39,238 nucleotides of DNA from Desulfurobacteriaceae bacterium. Its GTDB lineage: Bacteria; Aquificota; Aquificia; Desulfurobacteriales; Desulfurobacteriaceae. This document shows, one piece after another, positions 19,299 through 26,812 of this stretch; within the stretch, counting starts at the first letter, position 1; every line of letters begins with the position of its first letter. The notes below the pieces were generated by a model. The model was given only the letters and a program-made list of their open reading frames with translations, was not told where the DNA came from and searched no databases. Both the position numbers and the translations under genes were made by a program. The stretch is from positions 1 through 39,238 of the forward strand of contig JALTBO010000028.1 of the NCBI GenBank assembly GCA_027075275.1, in the 5' to 3' direction.

Positions 19299-19542
19299 TC
19301 TCACCCTCCAGAAGGCCGTAGAGTCTCAGCTGTTCCATAAAGTCAACTAAGTCTCTCCTGGCGTCTTCCTCGCTCACGTCAAACTTCTCAGAGAGGGCTT
19401 TAACTATCTCCTCTTCAGACTTACCCTCTTTAAGGAACTTGATGATGAATAGGCCGGTCTTGTTGACCGTATAGCTGTTTCCCGTTTCAGGGTCAAAGAT
19501 GAAACCCTCGTCGTTAACTGCCAGTCTCTCAAGTTTTCCCAT
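19291..19542 (-). CDS. PqqD-like small protein (RiPP recognition element fold)
   Basis: An 83-residue protein with the PqqD pattern. The strand part is EGFIFDPETGNSYTVN and TGLFIIKFLKEGKS. A three-helix part follows, EEEIVKALSEKFDVSEEDAR and DFMEQLRLYGLL. In RiPP pathways this winged-helix fold (RRE) binds the precursor peptide and hands it to a modifying enzyme. No radical-SAM partner is present; the gene overlaps an ATP-grasp ligase gene, and I saw no short precursor gene between the operon members. GGAGG lies six bases before the ATG, and the upstream TAA shares a base with the start. Family call is firm; a peptide substrate is inference. Confidence 0.9.
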   Translation of the reverse strand: MGKLERLAVNDEGFIFDPETGNSYTVNKTGLFIIKFLKEGKSEEEIVKALSEKFDVSEEDARRDLVDFMEQLRLYGLLEGENV

Positions 19543-20354
19543 TACTTTCCTCCCTGAAGAATTTCAATTAACTGGTAAGGATAGAGGTTATTCCTGAATG
19601 CTATTTCCCTCAGAGTTTCATCAGGCTTTGCAGAGATACCCCGGGACTGAAGGTTTGAAAGACACATCTGAAGGGGAATATTGAGCTTCCTGCAAACATC
19701 CTTGAGGGTTATTCTACCAAGTCCTGAACCGGGCTGAAGGAAAGAGGAACTCTTTCCTCCAGAGTGAACAGATTCAGACAGGATCTCGTAAACCCGGGCA
19801 GGGGTTGTCCCGTTTCTGGCAGCAATTTCTTTCAGGGCCTCATCTGTTGATGAGACTTTTAAACCCTTAGATTTCAGTATGTTAAGTGCCTGCTGAGGAG
19901 TTATGCCTAAAAGCTGAGCAACCCTTTTTAGTGGGAAGAGTTCCGCGTGTGGTGCCGGAGGCATGATTTTAGGTTTCGGCCAGCTGTTCCTTATCTTCTC
20001 TCCAAAGTCTATGAAGTTTTTAAAGGGAGAAACGTTAAGGAGAGTTCCTGTTCCAACAAGGAAAACGATAAAAGTTGTTACTAAGAACTCTTTTGAGGTA
20101 AAGAAGCCTGCCTTTCCTTTCAGGTAGTTGACTATGCTCCTCCAGTTAAGTGCAACGTGCCAAATGCCGAAGAAGACCATAAGGAATCCGAAGATTATGT
20201 GGAGGTTGTCCCACTGGTCTTTGTCAAGTCCTAAGAATCGCCAGCCGGTCCAGTAGGCAACCCTGCCGCGGGGCATTGTAAAGAGAACAGTTCCTGTAAG
20301 CGCCATAAGGAGAAGTGAGTAGAGAAGAAAAAGGCTTACGTACTTCCTTAGCAT
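19542..20354 (-). CDS. DUF4405 membrane protein with duplicated C-terminal helical repeat
   Basis: A 270-residue protein. Three membrane helices (about 5-26, 50-70 and 90-108) carry His52 and His66 in LHIIFGFLMVFFGIWHV. That is the DUF4405 pattern, and the paired histidines could bind heme as in small cytochrome b-like proteins. The soluble rest holds two homologous units of about 50 residues: one with LLGITPQQALNILKSKG and ALKEIAARNGTTPARVYEIL, the other with KLNIPLQMCLSNLQSRG and TLREIAFRNNLYPYQLIEIL. A proline-rich linker joins them to the membrane part. The gene lies 13 bp after the DUF2202 gene. A membrane redox or sensing role is possible; the function is unknown. Confidence 0.82.
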   Translation of the reverse strand: MLRKYVSLFLLYSLLLMALTGTVLFTMPRGRVAYWTGWRFLGLDKDQWDNLHIIFGFLMVFFGIWHVALNWRSIVNYLKGKAGFFTSKEFLVTTFIVFLVGTGTLLNVSPFKNFIDFGEKIRNSWPKPKIMPPAPHAELFPLKRVAQLLGITPQQALNILKSKGLKVSSTDEALKEIAARNGTTPARVYEILSESVHSGGKSSSFLQPGSGLGRITLKDVCRKLNIPLQMCLSNLQSRGISAKPDETLREIAFRNNLYPYQLIEILQGGK

Positions 20355-20367
20355 TGGTTAACCTCCT

Positions 20368-21363
20368 TTACTTTGTTCTGCAGAAACGCCGGAACTTTGA
20401 GAAGTCGTAAACTGTGCCGTTTGTCCTGTCTTCTACCCTGCAGGCCATAAGTCCGTTTATCCTTTTCATCCTCCAGAAGGGGGGAGTAAAGCCTACAACC
20501 TCTACGGTATCTCCCTTCCTGATGTTGAGGTCAGAATACCACCAGGTTGGAGCAACTCTTACTTCAACAGTTCCGCTGGGAGTTTTAACCTCTATGGCCC
20601 ACCAGGTTATATTCCTGCGCCTGAAGCCGGGGACCTTTTTAACTCCTACAACTGTTCCGGAAAATGTTCTCCTTAAAGAGCTGCCGGTCGGAGTCCCAGC
20701 GGAGCTGTAAAAACCGGCCTCGTGTTTTACCGACAGTATTTTGTTGAACTCGCCAGTTGAGATGTAATGGGGTTTGTAATCGCTGCCGTAACGCCTGAGG
20801 AGCCTTACAAATGCTCTCATGTGGTTCCTTGAACCTCTCATGAGGTTCTGATAAACAGTTTTTATGTCCTGGTTGTCGGTTCTACTTATCGCCTCCTCAA
20901 GGTCTTTGATGTCAAGGTCTTCTATCGTCGCTCCTACTTTTAAGGCATCTACGAGGGAACGCTTTCCCTGGGCAACCAACCTGTTGTATAGCTCTTGAAG
21001 TTTCCTGTCTTTGAAAACTCCTACCCGATCTCCCGTTTCAGAAACGGGATCCGGTAAGTTGTACTTACGGAGGAGGAGGCCGACCATTCTCATGTGTTGT
21101 TCTTCAGAACGGGCTATGTTCCTAAAAACTGAAAGGGGATAGAACTTTGAAAGTGTTAGGTAAACGTCTCTGGCAAATTTCTCCTCCTCTCTCATGTGGA
21201 GGAGGTCGACAATTTCCTCCTTACTTAAAGGCTGTTTCGGTAAGCTCTGGACGTAGTAATAGCCGTAGGTCTGCTGACTCTGGGAGGGGAGTGCGGGAGC
21301 TCCTAAAAGAAAAACAGCGGCAGCTGAAACTCCCAGCAGTTTTCTCACTCTCTCAAATCTCAT
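20368..21363 (-). CDS. Exported DUF2202 ferritin-like protein with C-terminal OB-like domain
   Basis: A 331-residue exported protein, first gene of the eight-gene operon. After a signal peptide (to about LPSQSQQ) comes a DUF2202 four-helix bundle with metal-ligand-like residues in HMREEEKFARDVY, ARSEEQHMRMV and SRNHMRAFVRLL. This is the ferritin-like pattern, so a di-iron or iron-handling site is likely. The last 110 residues (GTVVGVKKVPG to VEVVGFTPPFWRMKRINGL) look like a small beta-barrel of OB type. I chose ATG 21363 because GAGAGG lies six bases before it; a TTG two codons upstream is possible. A sigma-54 promoter sits 38 bp upstream. Confidence 0.85.
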   Translation of the reverse strand: MRFERVRKLLGVSAAAVFLLGAPALPSQSQQTYGYYYVQSLPKQPLSKEEIVDLLHMREEEKFARDVYLTLSKFYPLSVFRNIARSEEQHMRMVGLLLRKYNLPDPVSETGDRVGVFKDRKLQELYNRLVAQGKRSLVDALKVGATIEDLDIKDLEEAISRTDNQDIKTVYQNLMRGSRNHMRAFVRLLRRYGSDYKPHYISTGEFNKILSVKHEAGFYSSAGTPTGSSLRRTFSGTVVGVKKVPGFRRRNITWWAIEVKTPSGTVEVRVAPTWWYSDLNIRKGDTVEVVGFTPPFWRMKRINGLMACRVEDRTNGTVYDFSKFRRFCRTK

Positions 21364-21400
21364 CTTCAACCTCTCTTATACGAGTTCAGCAGACTTAAAC

Positions 21401-21417
21401 AAGCAATAAACATGCCA
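21401..21417 (-). promoter_or_regulatory. Sigma-54 (-24/-12) promoter of the DUF2202-PqqD-ATP-grasp operon
   Basis: On the minus strand the sequence reads TGGCATGTTTATTGCTT. It matches the RpoN consensus TGGCAC-N5-TTGC with one change, and the invariant GG and GC are separated by exactly ten bases. Transcription should start near 21390, leaving a leader of about 27 bases with the ribosome-binding site before ATG 21363. An NtrC-type activator gene lies just beyond. Confidence 0.85.
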
Positions 21418-21505
21418 TTTCTCGGAACGGAAAATAGAAATTGAAGTAGCCAAGAAATGTGAAGGAATTTCAGGATCAAGGAGCAATACAGCACTTCTTC
21501 CGCAG

Positions 21506-21517
21506 GGAAAATTTTCC
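21506..21517. promoter_or_regulatory. Putative activator (enhancer) site 1
   Basis: Perfect 12-bp palindrome GGAAAATTTTCC, about 90-115 bp upstream of the -12 element, the usual distance for an enhancer used by NtrC-type proteins. A second, similar palindrome lies about 31 bp away centre to centre (three helical turns). Binding by the adjacent regulator is inference. Confidence 0.6.
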
Positions 21518-21531
21518 GACCTCTACGCAAT

Positions 21532-22680
21532 CTATCGGAAAAATTTCCGTCGGTTCAGAGGAACGGAGACTTTGAAGACCGTCCAGCCTCCCTCTGTGTA
21601 GGCAGAGACCTCTCCGCCGTGGGCTTCGGCTATCCGTTTAACGTTGTAGAGTCCGAGGCCGAAACCTTTTTCCTTTGTTGAGTAAAAGGGTTTAAAGATG
21701 TCGGATTTGGGGAGCTCCCCTCCGCTGTCCATAACGTAAAAGGTGTAAAAGCTCCCTTCTCTCTTTCCCACTATCTTCAGTGTTTTTTTCCTGTTCTTCC
21801 CCTCAAGGGCTTCAACGGCGTTCTTAATAAGATCAATAAGGAGCGAGGTAAATTTTTCAGGATCAACGTTTAAGATGGCATCCTCAACGGAAAGCTGAAG
21901 TTCAACTCCTTTTGTTCTGAGGAGCTCTCCAAACTTTGAGAGAGCGTTTTTCAGAAGGAGTTCAGAAGAAACGGATCTTCTGAAGATTTTCAGAGGACGC
22001 CTCAGATCTGCTGTCTCCTCAAGGTATTTTCCAAGGTTGTCTATTTCAGTTCTAAGTTTTAAAAGGTAGTCGCTGCAGGTGTTTCCGCCACATCCCGCCT
22101 CTATCTTGTGGGAGAGAAGCCTTAGAACGTTCAACCTGTTCTTTACTTCGTGGATGAGTGAGTGGATAACAAGGTTGATACTCTCAAGCCTTTCCCTCTC
22201 CTGTCTCTCTTTCTCGTGAAAGAGCTTTTCTCTGAAGTATTCTCTGACGAGCCACACAGTAACAAGGGTAAAAAGAACGGTAAAGGAGAGAAGCGAGATG
22301 AAGATATAGGTTATGTGTTTGTTGAACTCTTTAAGGTAGGAAAAATCAAAGTAGAGGGTAAAGGTGAAGGGTTTCAGTTTTATGGTCTCCCTGGAGTAGT
22401 CTGGAGAGATGTCTGAACTGGGAACTATTATCTCCCTCCCCTCAAGTTTAAAAGTGGCTCCTTTGAGTAGTTTTGAGGACTCCATGTAGGAATAGAGGGC
22501 TTCTACAGGATCTCCTCCTCCAGCTATCGTTCCCTCAACAACAGACTTAACCCGGGCAGTTTCCTCGTTTATTACGAGGAGGTAGAACTCTCTAAGCTCT
22601 TTGTGGAGGAGGTAGATGTTTACCACCACGGCCGAAAAGAGAAGAAGAAGAAGTGAGGCCGGAAGGAGGAGTTTCCTCAT
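21532..22680 (-). CDS. Membrane sensor histidine kinase
   Basis: A 382-residue two-component sensor, partner of the NtrC-type regulator encoded just before it (ATGA overlap). Two membrane helices (about 4-25 and 123-146) enclose a periplasmic domain of about 95 residues with no fold I recognise. The H-box holds His177 (LIHEVKNRLNVLRLL). Between the two dimerisation helices lies a CGGNTC pair (Cys197, Cys202), which could be redox- or metal-sensitive. The ATPase domain has the N-box (LIDLIKNAVEAL), the G1 box (MDSGGELP) and the FxxF/G2 segment (FKPFYSTKEKGFGLGL). The signal is unknown. The operon with hyp genes suggests a link to hydrogen or redox state, by inference. Confidence 0.93.
   Translation of the reverse strand: MRKLLLPASLLLLLFSAVVVNIYLLHKELREFYLLVINEETARVKSVVEGTIAGGGDPVEALYSYMESSKLLKGATFKLEGREIIVPSSDISPDYSRETIKLKPFTFTLYFDFSYLKEFNKHITYIFISLLSFTVLFTLVTVWLVREYFREKLFHEKERQERERLESINLVIHSLIHEVKNRLNVLRLLSHKIEAGCGGNTCSDYLLKLRTEIDNLGKYLEETADLRRPLKIFRRSVSSELLLKNALSKFGELLRTKGVELQLSVEDAILNVDPEKFTSLLIDLIKNAVEALEGKNRKKTLKIVGKREGSFYTFYVMDSGGELPKSDIFKPFYSTKEKGFGLGLYNVKRIAEAHGGEVSAYTEGGWTVFKVSVPLNRRKFFR
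21536..21549. promoter_or_regulatory. Putative activator (enhancer) site 2
   Basis: Inverted repeat CGGAAA-AA-TTTCCG, similar to the neighbouring GGAAAATTTTCC and on the same face of the helix. It overlaps the last codons of the histidine kinase gene, so the site would sit inside coding sequence. A half-copy (CGGAAAAT) also occurs near 21429. Confidence 0.55.
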
Positions 22681-23999
22681 ATTCCGTACTTCCTCCTCTT
22701 ATATCTCAGGGATTTCTCGTCTATACCAAGGAGTTTTGCGGCTTTTGTCTGAACGTAGCCTGTTCTTTTAAGAGCTTCCTCTATCATCATCTTCTCAAGG
22801 CGGGCAACTTTCTGAGGAAGCGGTTCAGAGAAGTCAAGGGTGATTTCTTCAGATGATTGGGATTTTAAATCTGTCAGGTCTTTCAGGTCTTCCGGTTTTA
22901 TCGTGCCATCTGAGGTTATCACGAGCCTGTGGATGAGGTTCTCAAGCTCCCTCACGTTTCCGGGGAAGGAATAGGTAAGAAGAATTTGAAGGGCTTCGGG
23001 AGTCATTTCAACTTTTTTTCCATATTTCGACGAGAACTTTTTCAGAAAGTAGCCGGTAAGGGCAATAATGTCTTCAGGCCTTTCCCGTAGAGGTGGGATT
23101 TTAAGGATTAAAACGTTGAGCCTGTAGTAGAGGTCTTCTCTAAACTTACCCTGCAAGACGAGCTCTTTTAAATCTCTGTTTGTTGCAGCAACGAGTTTTA
23201 CGTCAACCTTTCTGGCTCTGTTGCTCCCAAGGCGGCGAACCTCTCTTTCTTGAAGAACTCTGAGGAGCTTTGCCTGTAAGGACAGGGGGAGCTCCCCTAT
23301 TTCGTCTAAAAAGAGGGTTCCTCCGTCTGCCTCCTCAAAGAGACCTGGTTTGTCTGAAAGTGCTCCTGTAAAGGCTCCCTTTACGTAGCCAAAAAGCTCG
23401 CTCTCAAAGAGGTTTTCAGGAATTGCGGCACAGTTTACAGAAACGAATTTCCCTTTTCGGCCACTCTCTCTGTGAATGTAACGGGCAAGGAGTTCCTTAC
23501 CTACGCCGCTCTCCCCCAAAATGAGGACGGGGGCATCACTCTTTGCGTAGAGTGAAGCTTTGGATAGAAGTTCCTCCATCTGACGGGATGCGTAGACGAT
23601 GCCGGAGCTCTCTGAAGGGATCTGCCGCCGCAAGGTAACTAACTGGCAGGCTTTCTCAATCAAGTTGATAAGAACGGAAGGATCAAAAGGTTTTGTAACG
23701 TAGTGAAAGGCACCAGATTTTATGGCGCCAACGGCGTCTTCAACGCTACTGAAAGCGGTGATTACTATAACCTCTGTTTCTGGAAACTCCGACTTTACCT
23801 TTTTGAGGAAGGTTATTCCGTCCATCCCGGGAAGGCGAACGTCTGTAACGACAACCCCGGGGTTTTCACGGGAGAGGAGGGAGAGAGCTCCCTCAGCAGT
23901 AGACGAGGTCAGAACCTTAAAGCCGGCCTCGGAGAGTATCTCTTTGAGGAGCTCCCTCTGAATGTCGTCATCCTCAACCAGTAGAACTTTACACTCCAT
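22677..23999 (-). CDS. NtrC-family sigma-54-dependent response regulator
   Basis: A 440-residue activator with three domains. The receiver has phospho-acceptor Asp53 (VVTDVRLPGMDG) and Lys103 (VTKP). The AAA+ domain has Walker A GESGVGKE (162-169), the sigma-54 contact loop GAFTGA (208-213) and Walker B FLDEIGE (230-236). The C-terminal Fis-type helix-turn-helix is KAAKLLGIDEKSLRYKRRKYG. All motifs for ATP-driven opening of a sigma-54 promoter are intact. Its likely target is the promoter at 21401-21417 with the two palindromes behind it, at the far side of the kinase gene. It starts 10 bp after hypD ends; the ribosome-binding site is weak. Confidence 0.96.
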   Translation of the reverse strand: MECKVLLVEDDDIQRELLKEILSEAGFKVLTSSTAEGALSLLSRENPGVVVTDVRLPGMDGITFLKKVKSEFPETEVIVITAFSSVEDAVGAIKSGAFHYVTKPFDPSVLINLIEKACQLVTLRRQIPSESSGIVYASRQMEELLSKASLYAKSDAPVLILGESGVGKELLARYIHRESGRKGKFVSVNCAAIPENLFESELFGYVKGAFTGALSDKPGLFEEADGGTLFLDEIGELPLSLQAKLLRVLQEREVRRLGSNRARKVDVKLVAATNRDLKELVLQGKFREDLYYRLNVLILKIPPLRERPEDIIALTGYFLKKFSSKYGKKVEMTPEALQILLTYSFPGNVRELENLIHRLVITSDGTIKPEDLKDLTDLKSQSSEEITLDFSEPLPQKVARLEKMMIEEALKRTGYVQTKAAKLLGIDEKSLRYKRRKYGI

Positions 24000-24009
24000 C
24001 TTTCAAACT

Positions 24010-25062
24010 CTAAGCGGTTTTAACGCCCGAACGGAACCAGATGTTGCAGGCTCCCTCTAAAGATACCATACAGGGACCTTTCGGATTCCTTGGAGTGCAG
24101 GCAGTCCCGTAGAGTTTACAGTCTGTTGGGTAGGCTTTACCTAAAACCACCCTGTCGCAGATGCAGCCGGGGATCTTTTCCTCTTTTATTTCGGGAAGGT
24201 TGAAAACGACTTTTGCGTTAAGGTATGAGTATTCCGGGCGGAACTCAAGGCCGGACTTCGGAATATTTCCTATCCCTCTCCAGTTGACGTCTGCCTTTTC
24301 AAAGTATTTATACATAAGTTCCTGAGCCTTTCTATTCCCCTCAGGCTTTACAACTCCCCTGTAAACGTTCTCAAGCTCTGCCTTACCCTCTCTCAGCTGG
24401 TAGAGGATTCTTACAATGGCCAAAAGCAAGTTTTCAGGCTCAAATCCGGCAACAACTGTTGGAATTCCATAATTTTCAGGAAAAACTCTCCAGGCGTTTG
24501 AACCCACTATTGCAGAGACGTGGCCGGGGGCAACAAAGGCGTCAACTCCAACCTCAGAGTCTTTAACAAGGACCTCCATAATTTCAGGGGTGAGCTTCTG
24601 AGAGGTAAGGATAAACAGGTTTTCAGGAACTCCCATCTCAAGCAGAGCAGCAGTTGGAGCGGTTGTTGTCTCAAAGCCGATTGAGAAGAAGACAACCTTT
24701 TTGTCGGGGTTCTCCCTGGCAATCTTTAAAACTTCGTGGGGAGCTGAAATCATTCTGTAGTTTCCGCCGTTTGATCTAATAGAACCTACACGGGTAGGAA
24801 CTCTAAGCATGTCTCCGTAGGTGCAGAGGATAACGTCGGGACGTTTTGAAAGGTTTATGGCGTTTATTACATCACTCTCAGAGCAGACGCAGACGGGACA
24901 GCCGGGGCCGGGAACAAGTTCAACGGTTTCAGGCATTAAAGACCTTAAACCGCTGTAGGCGATTGTGTGCTCGTGGGAACCACAGACGTTCATTATTTTG
25001 ACTTTTCTATCTTTAGGGGCAAGTGAGTGAATAAGCTCAACGAGCTCTTTAACTCTCTCCAT
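24010..25062 (-). CDS. hypD: Hydrogenase maturation protein HypD
   Basis: Iron-sulfur scaffold on which the Fe(CN)2CO unit of [NiFe]-hydrogenase is assembled with HypC. Signature motifs are present: IMNVCGSHEH (24-33) with the essential Cys, LVPGPGCPVCV and the C-terminal cluster region (GCICD, PTDCKLYGTACTP, GPCMVSLEGACN). I chose ATG 25062, which has GGAGG five bases upstream; a TTG at 25092 would add ten residues without such support. The start overlaps the permease gene by 14 bases. hypE lies two genes upstream; hypA, B, C and F are not in the window. Confidence 0.97.
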   Translation of the reverse strand: MERVKELVELIHSLAPKDRKVKIMNVCGSHEHTIAYSGLRSLMPETVELVPGPGCPVCVCSESDVINAINLSKRPDVILCTYGDMLRVPTRVGSIRSNGGNYRMISAPHEVLKIARENPDKKVVFFSIGFETTTAPTAALLEMGVPENLFILTSQKLTPEIMEVLVKDSEVGVDAFVAPGHVSAIVGSNAWRVFPENYGIPTVVAGFEPENLLLAIVRILYQLREGKAELENVYRGVVKPEGNRKAQELMYKYFEKADVNWRGIGNIPKSGLEFRPEYSYLNAKVVFNLPEIKEEKIPGCICDRVVLGKAYPTDCKLYGTACTPRNPKGPCMVSLEGACNIWFRSGVKTA

Positions 25063-25825
25063 TGTTTCCTCCGGGGTAGATTTTAAGACCAAAGAGGGAG
25101 ACCAGCAGGAAGAGTGCAGCTGCCGGTGTAAATGTAAACTGAAAGACCATTGTGCTCAAAATAGCAAATTGAACGGCCGCAGCCTTTACAGGGAAAACTC
25201 CTGAAAGAAGAAGGCCAACCATGACGCCGGGAATGTGGACAATTCCGGCAGAGCGGAACATGTCTCTGACCGGAACGGTTATGTCGTCTATAAGACTTCT
25301 GAAAACGTAGCCGAATACCTGAAGGTCTGTTGCTCCAAGGGCAAACATTCCAAGGAGAATATCCTGAAGGTCAAAGAGGCGGGTTTTGAAATACCTGAAG
25401 GCGAGGGAGAGGCTCCTCATTCCGGCAGCTGTAACGATACCTGCAAGGGGTATGAGTGAGGTTGGAGTCGGTTTAAGAATTCCCGCAAGGTAGAGGAGAA
25501 AGAGGGAGAAGGAGGAGATGAGGGAAATTGATAGAAAGATGATTGAGAAGGTTTTCAGAGTTGAGTAGGGAAAAGGTCTTAAACGGCGGTAGGCTATAAC
25601 GGTGGCGTTGAAAAAGAAAAGGAGGACGATTCCGAAGTTGAGGAAAGAGATGTTCAGTTTCAGAAGGTAGAGAATGACAAAGGCTATGGCAAAGAGCTGG
25701 AGGAGCGAGAGGAGGGAGGAGAGAAGGAGCTCCCTCCACATCCCAGACCTGAACTTCAGGTCAAAGAGTGTAACTAAAAGAATAAACAGGTAAGAGATGA
25801 AAATCGTTGAAACCAGATGGCCCAT
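25049..25825 (-). CDS. UPF0014 (FetB/YbbM-like) membrane permease
   Basis: A 258-residue integral membrane protein with about seven helices, matching UPF0014. Characteristic parts are LIPLAGIVTAAGMRSLSLA and HIPGVMVGLLLSGVFPVKAAAVQF. E. coli FetB is the permease of the FetAB ABC exporter linked to iron homeostasis, but no FetA-type ATPase lies beside it here. Its place between hypE and hypD, abutting one and overlapping the other, suggests a link with metal supply for hydrogenase maturation, which is inference. The distal half carries the conserved motifs; the N-terminal half is poorly conserved hydrophobic sequence. Confidence 0.85.
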   Translation of the reverse strand: MGHLVSTIFISYLFILLVTLFDLKFRSGMWRELLLSSLLSLLQLFAIAFVILYLLKLNISFLNFGIVLLFFFNATVIAYRRLRPFPYSTLKTFSIIFLSISLISSFSLFLLYLAGILKPTPTSLIPLAGIVTAAGMRSLSLAFRYFKTRLFDLQDILLGMFALGATDLQVFGYVFRSLIDDITVPVRDMFRSAGIVHIPGVMVGLLLSGVFPVKAAAVQFAILSTMVFQFTFTPAAALFLLVSLFGLKIYPGGNNGES

Positions 25826-26812
25826 TTAGCAGATCCTTGGAAGCGGGTCTTCCTCTAAAAGCTCCAACCTTCTCTCTCCGCCGACGGAAGTTATGAGAAC
25901 AACACCAGGATTTTCTACAACTTCTCCTATAACTGCAGCGTCTCTTCCCAAGGGGTGGGATTTAAGAATTTCAAGGGCTCTCCCCGTATCCTCCTCTGAA
26001 ACAACCACAACGGCCTTGCCCTCGTTCGCAAGGTAGAGGGGATCGTAGCCGAGCATGTCACAGATGAAACGGACTGATTCCCGAACAGGTATTTCTGACT
26101 CGTAAACTCTGATGCCTAAGTTGGAAGATTCAGAAAGCTCAACCAAAACAGTTGCAAGGCCTCCACGGGTTGGATCCCTCATAAACCGGAGGCCGGGAAG
26201 CTCAAAGAGGGGTGTAAGGAGCGAGTTTAGAGGAGCACAGTCGCTCTCTACGGGAGTTTCAACCTCAAACTCCTCACGGGCTAAAGAAATGGCTATTCCG
26301 TGGTCGCCAACAAAACCGGTAACTATTATCTTATCCCCCGGTTTAACCAGCTTGGGGGAGAGCTCCCTCACAACCCTACCAACTCCGGCGGTGTTTATGT
26401 AGATACCGTCGCACTTTCCCTTTTCAACAACTTTTGTGTCTCCTGCAACGATCTTAACGCCGGCAGAGAGGGCAGTTTCAGCCATTGAGGAAACGACCCT
26501 CTCAAGTGTCTCTATTGGTAGACCTTCCTCAACGATAAAGCCAACTGTGATGTAGTGGGGGAGAGCTCCGCTGACAGTCAGGTCGTTAACTGTTCCAGAG
26601 ATGGAGAGTTTCCCTATGTTTCCCCCTGGGAAAAAGAGGGGCCGAACAACGTAGGAGTCTGTCGTAACGGCAATCTTTTGAAAACCGGGAAGATATGTTG
26701 CGTCCTGAAGGGTGTGGAGCTCTGGGAAGTTAAAATGTTTAAGGAAAACTTCCTCAATCAGCTCCCTTGTCAGTTTTCCACCACTTCCGTGACCTATCTC
26801 AACCTTTTTCAA
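25826..26812 (-). CDS. hypE: Hydrogenase maturation protein HypE
   Basis: PurM/ThiL-fold enzyme that dehydrates the carbamoyl group on its own C-terminal cysteine to thiocyanate, the source of cyanide ligands in [NiFe]-hydrogenase. The protein ends in LPRIC (Cys328), exactly as required. Other motifs are GHGSGGKLT at the start, VAGDTKVV, FMRDPTRGGLATVL and LANEGKAVVVV. The start is TTG at 26812 with GGAGG six bases away. It overlaps cdsA by four bases. Confidence 0.97.
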   Translation of the reverse strand: MKKVEIGHGSGGKLTRELIEEVFLKHFNFPELHTLQDATYLPGFQKIAVTTDSYVVRPLFFPGGNIGKLSISGTVNDLTVSGALPHYITVGFIVEEGLPIETLERVVSSMAETALSAGVKIVAGDTKVVEKGKCDGIYINTAGVGRVVRELSPKLVKPGDKIIVTGFVGDHGIAISLAREEFEVETPVESDCAPLNSLLTPLFELPGLRFMRDPTRGGLATVLVELSESSNLGIRVYESEIPVRESVRFICDMLGYDPLYLANEGKAVVVVSEEDTGRALEILKSHPLGRDAAVIGEVVENPGVVLITSVGGERRLELLEEDPLPRIC

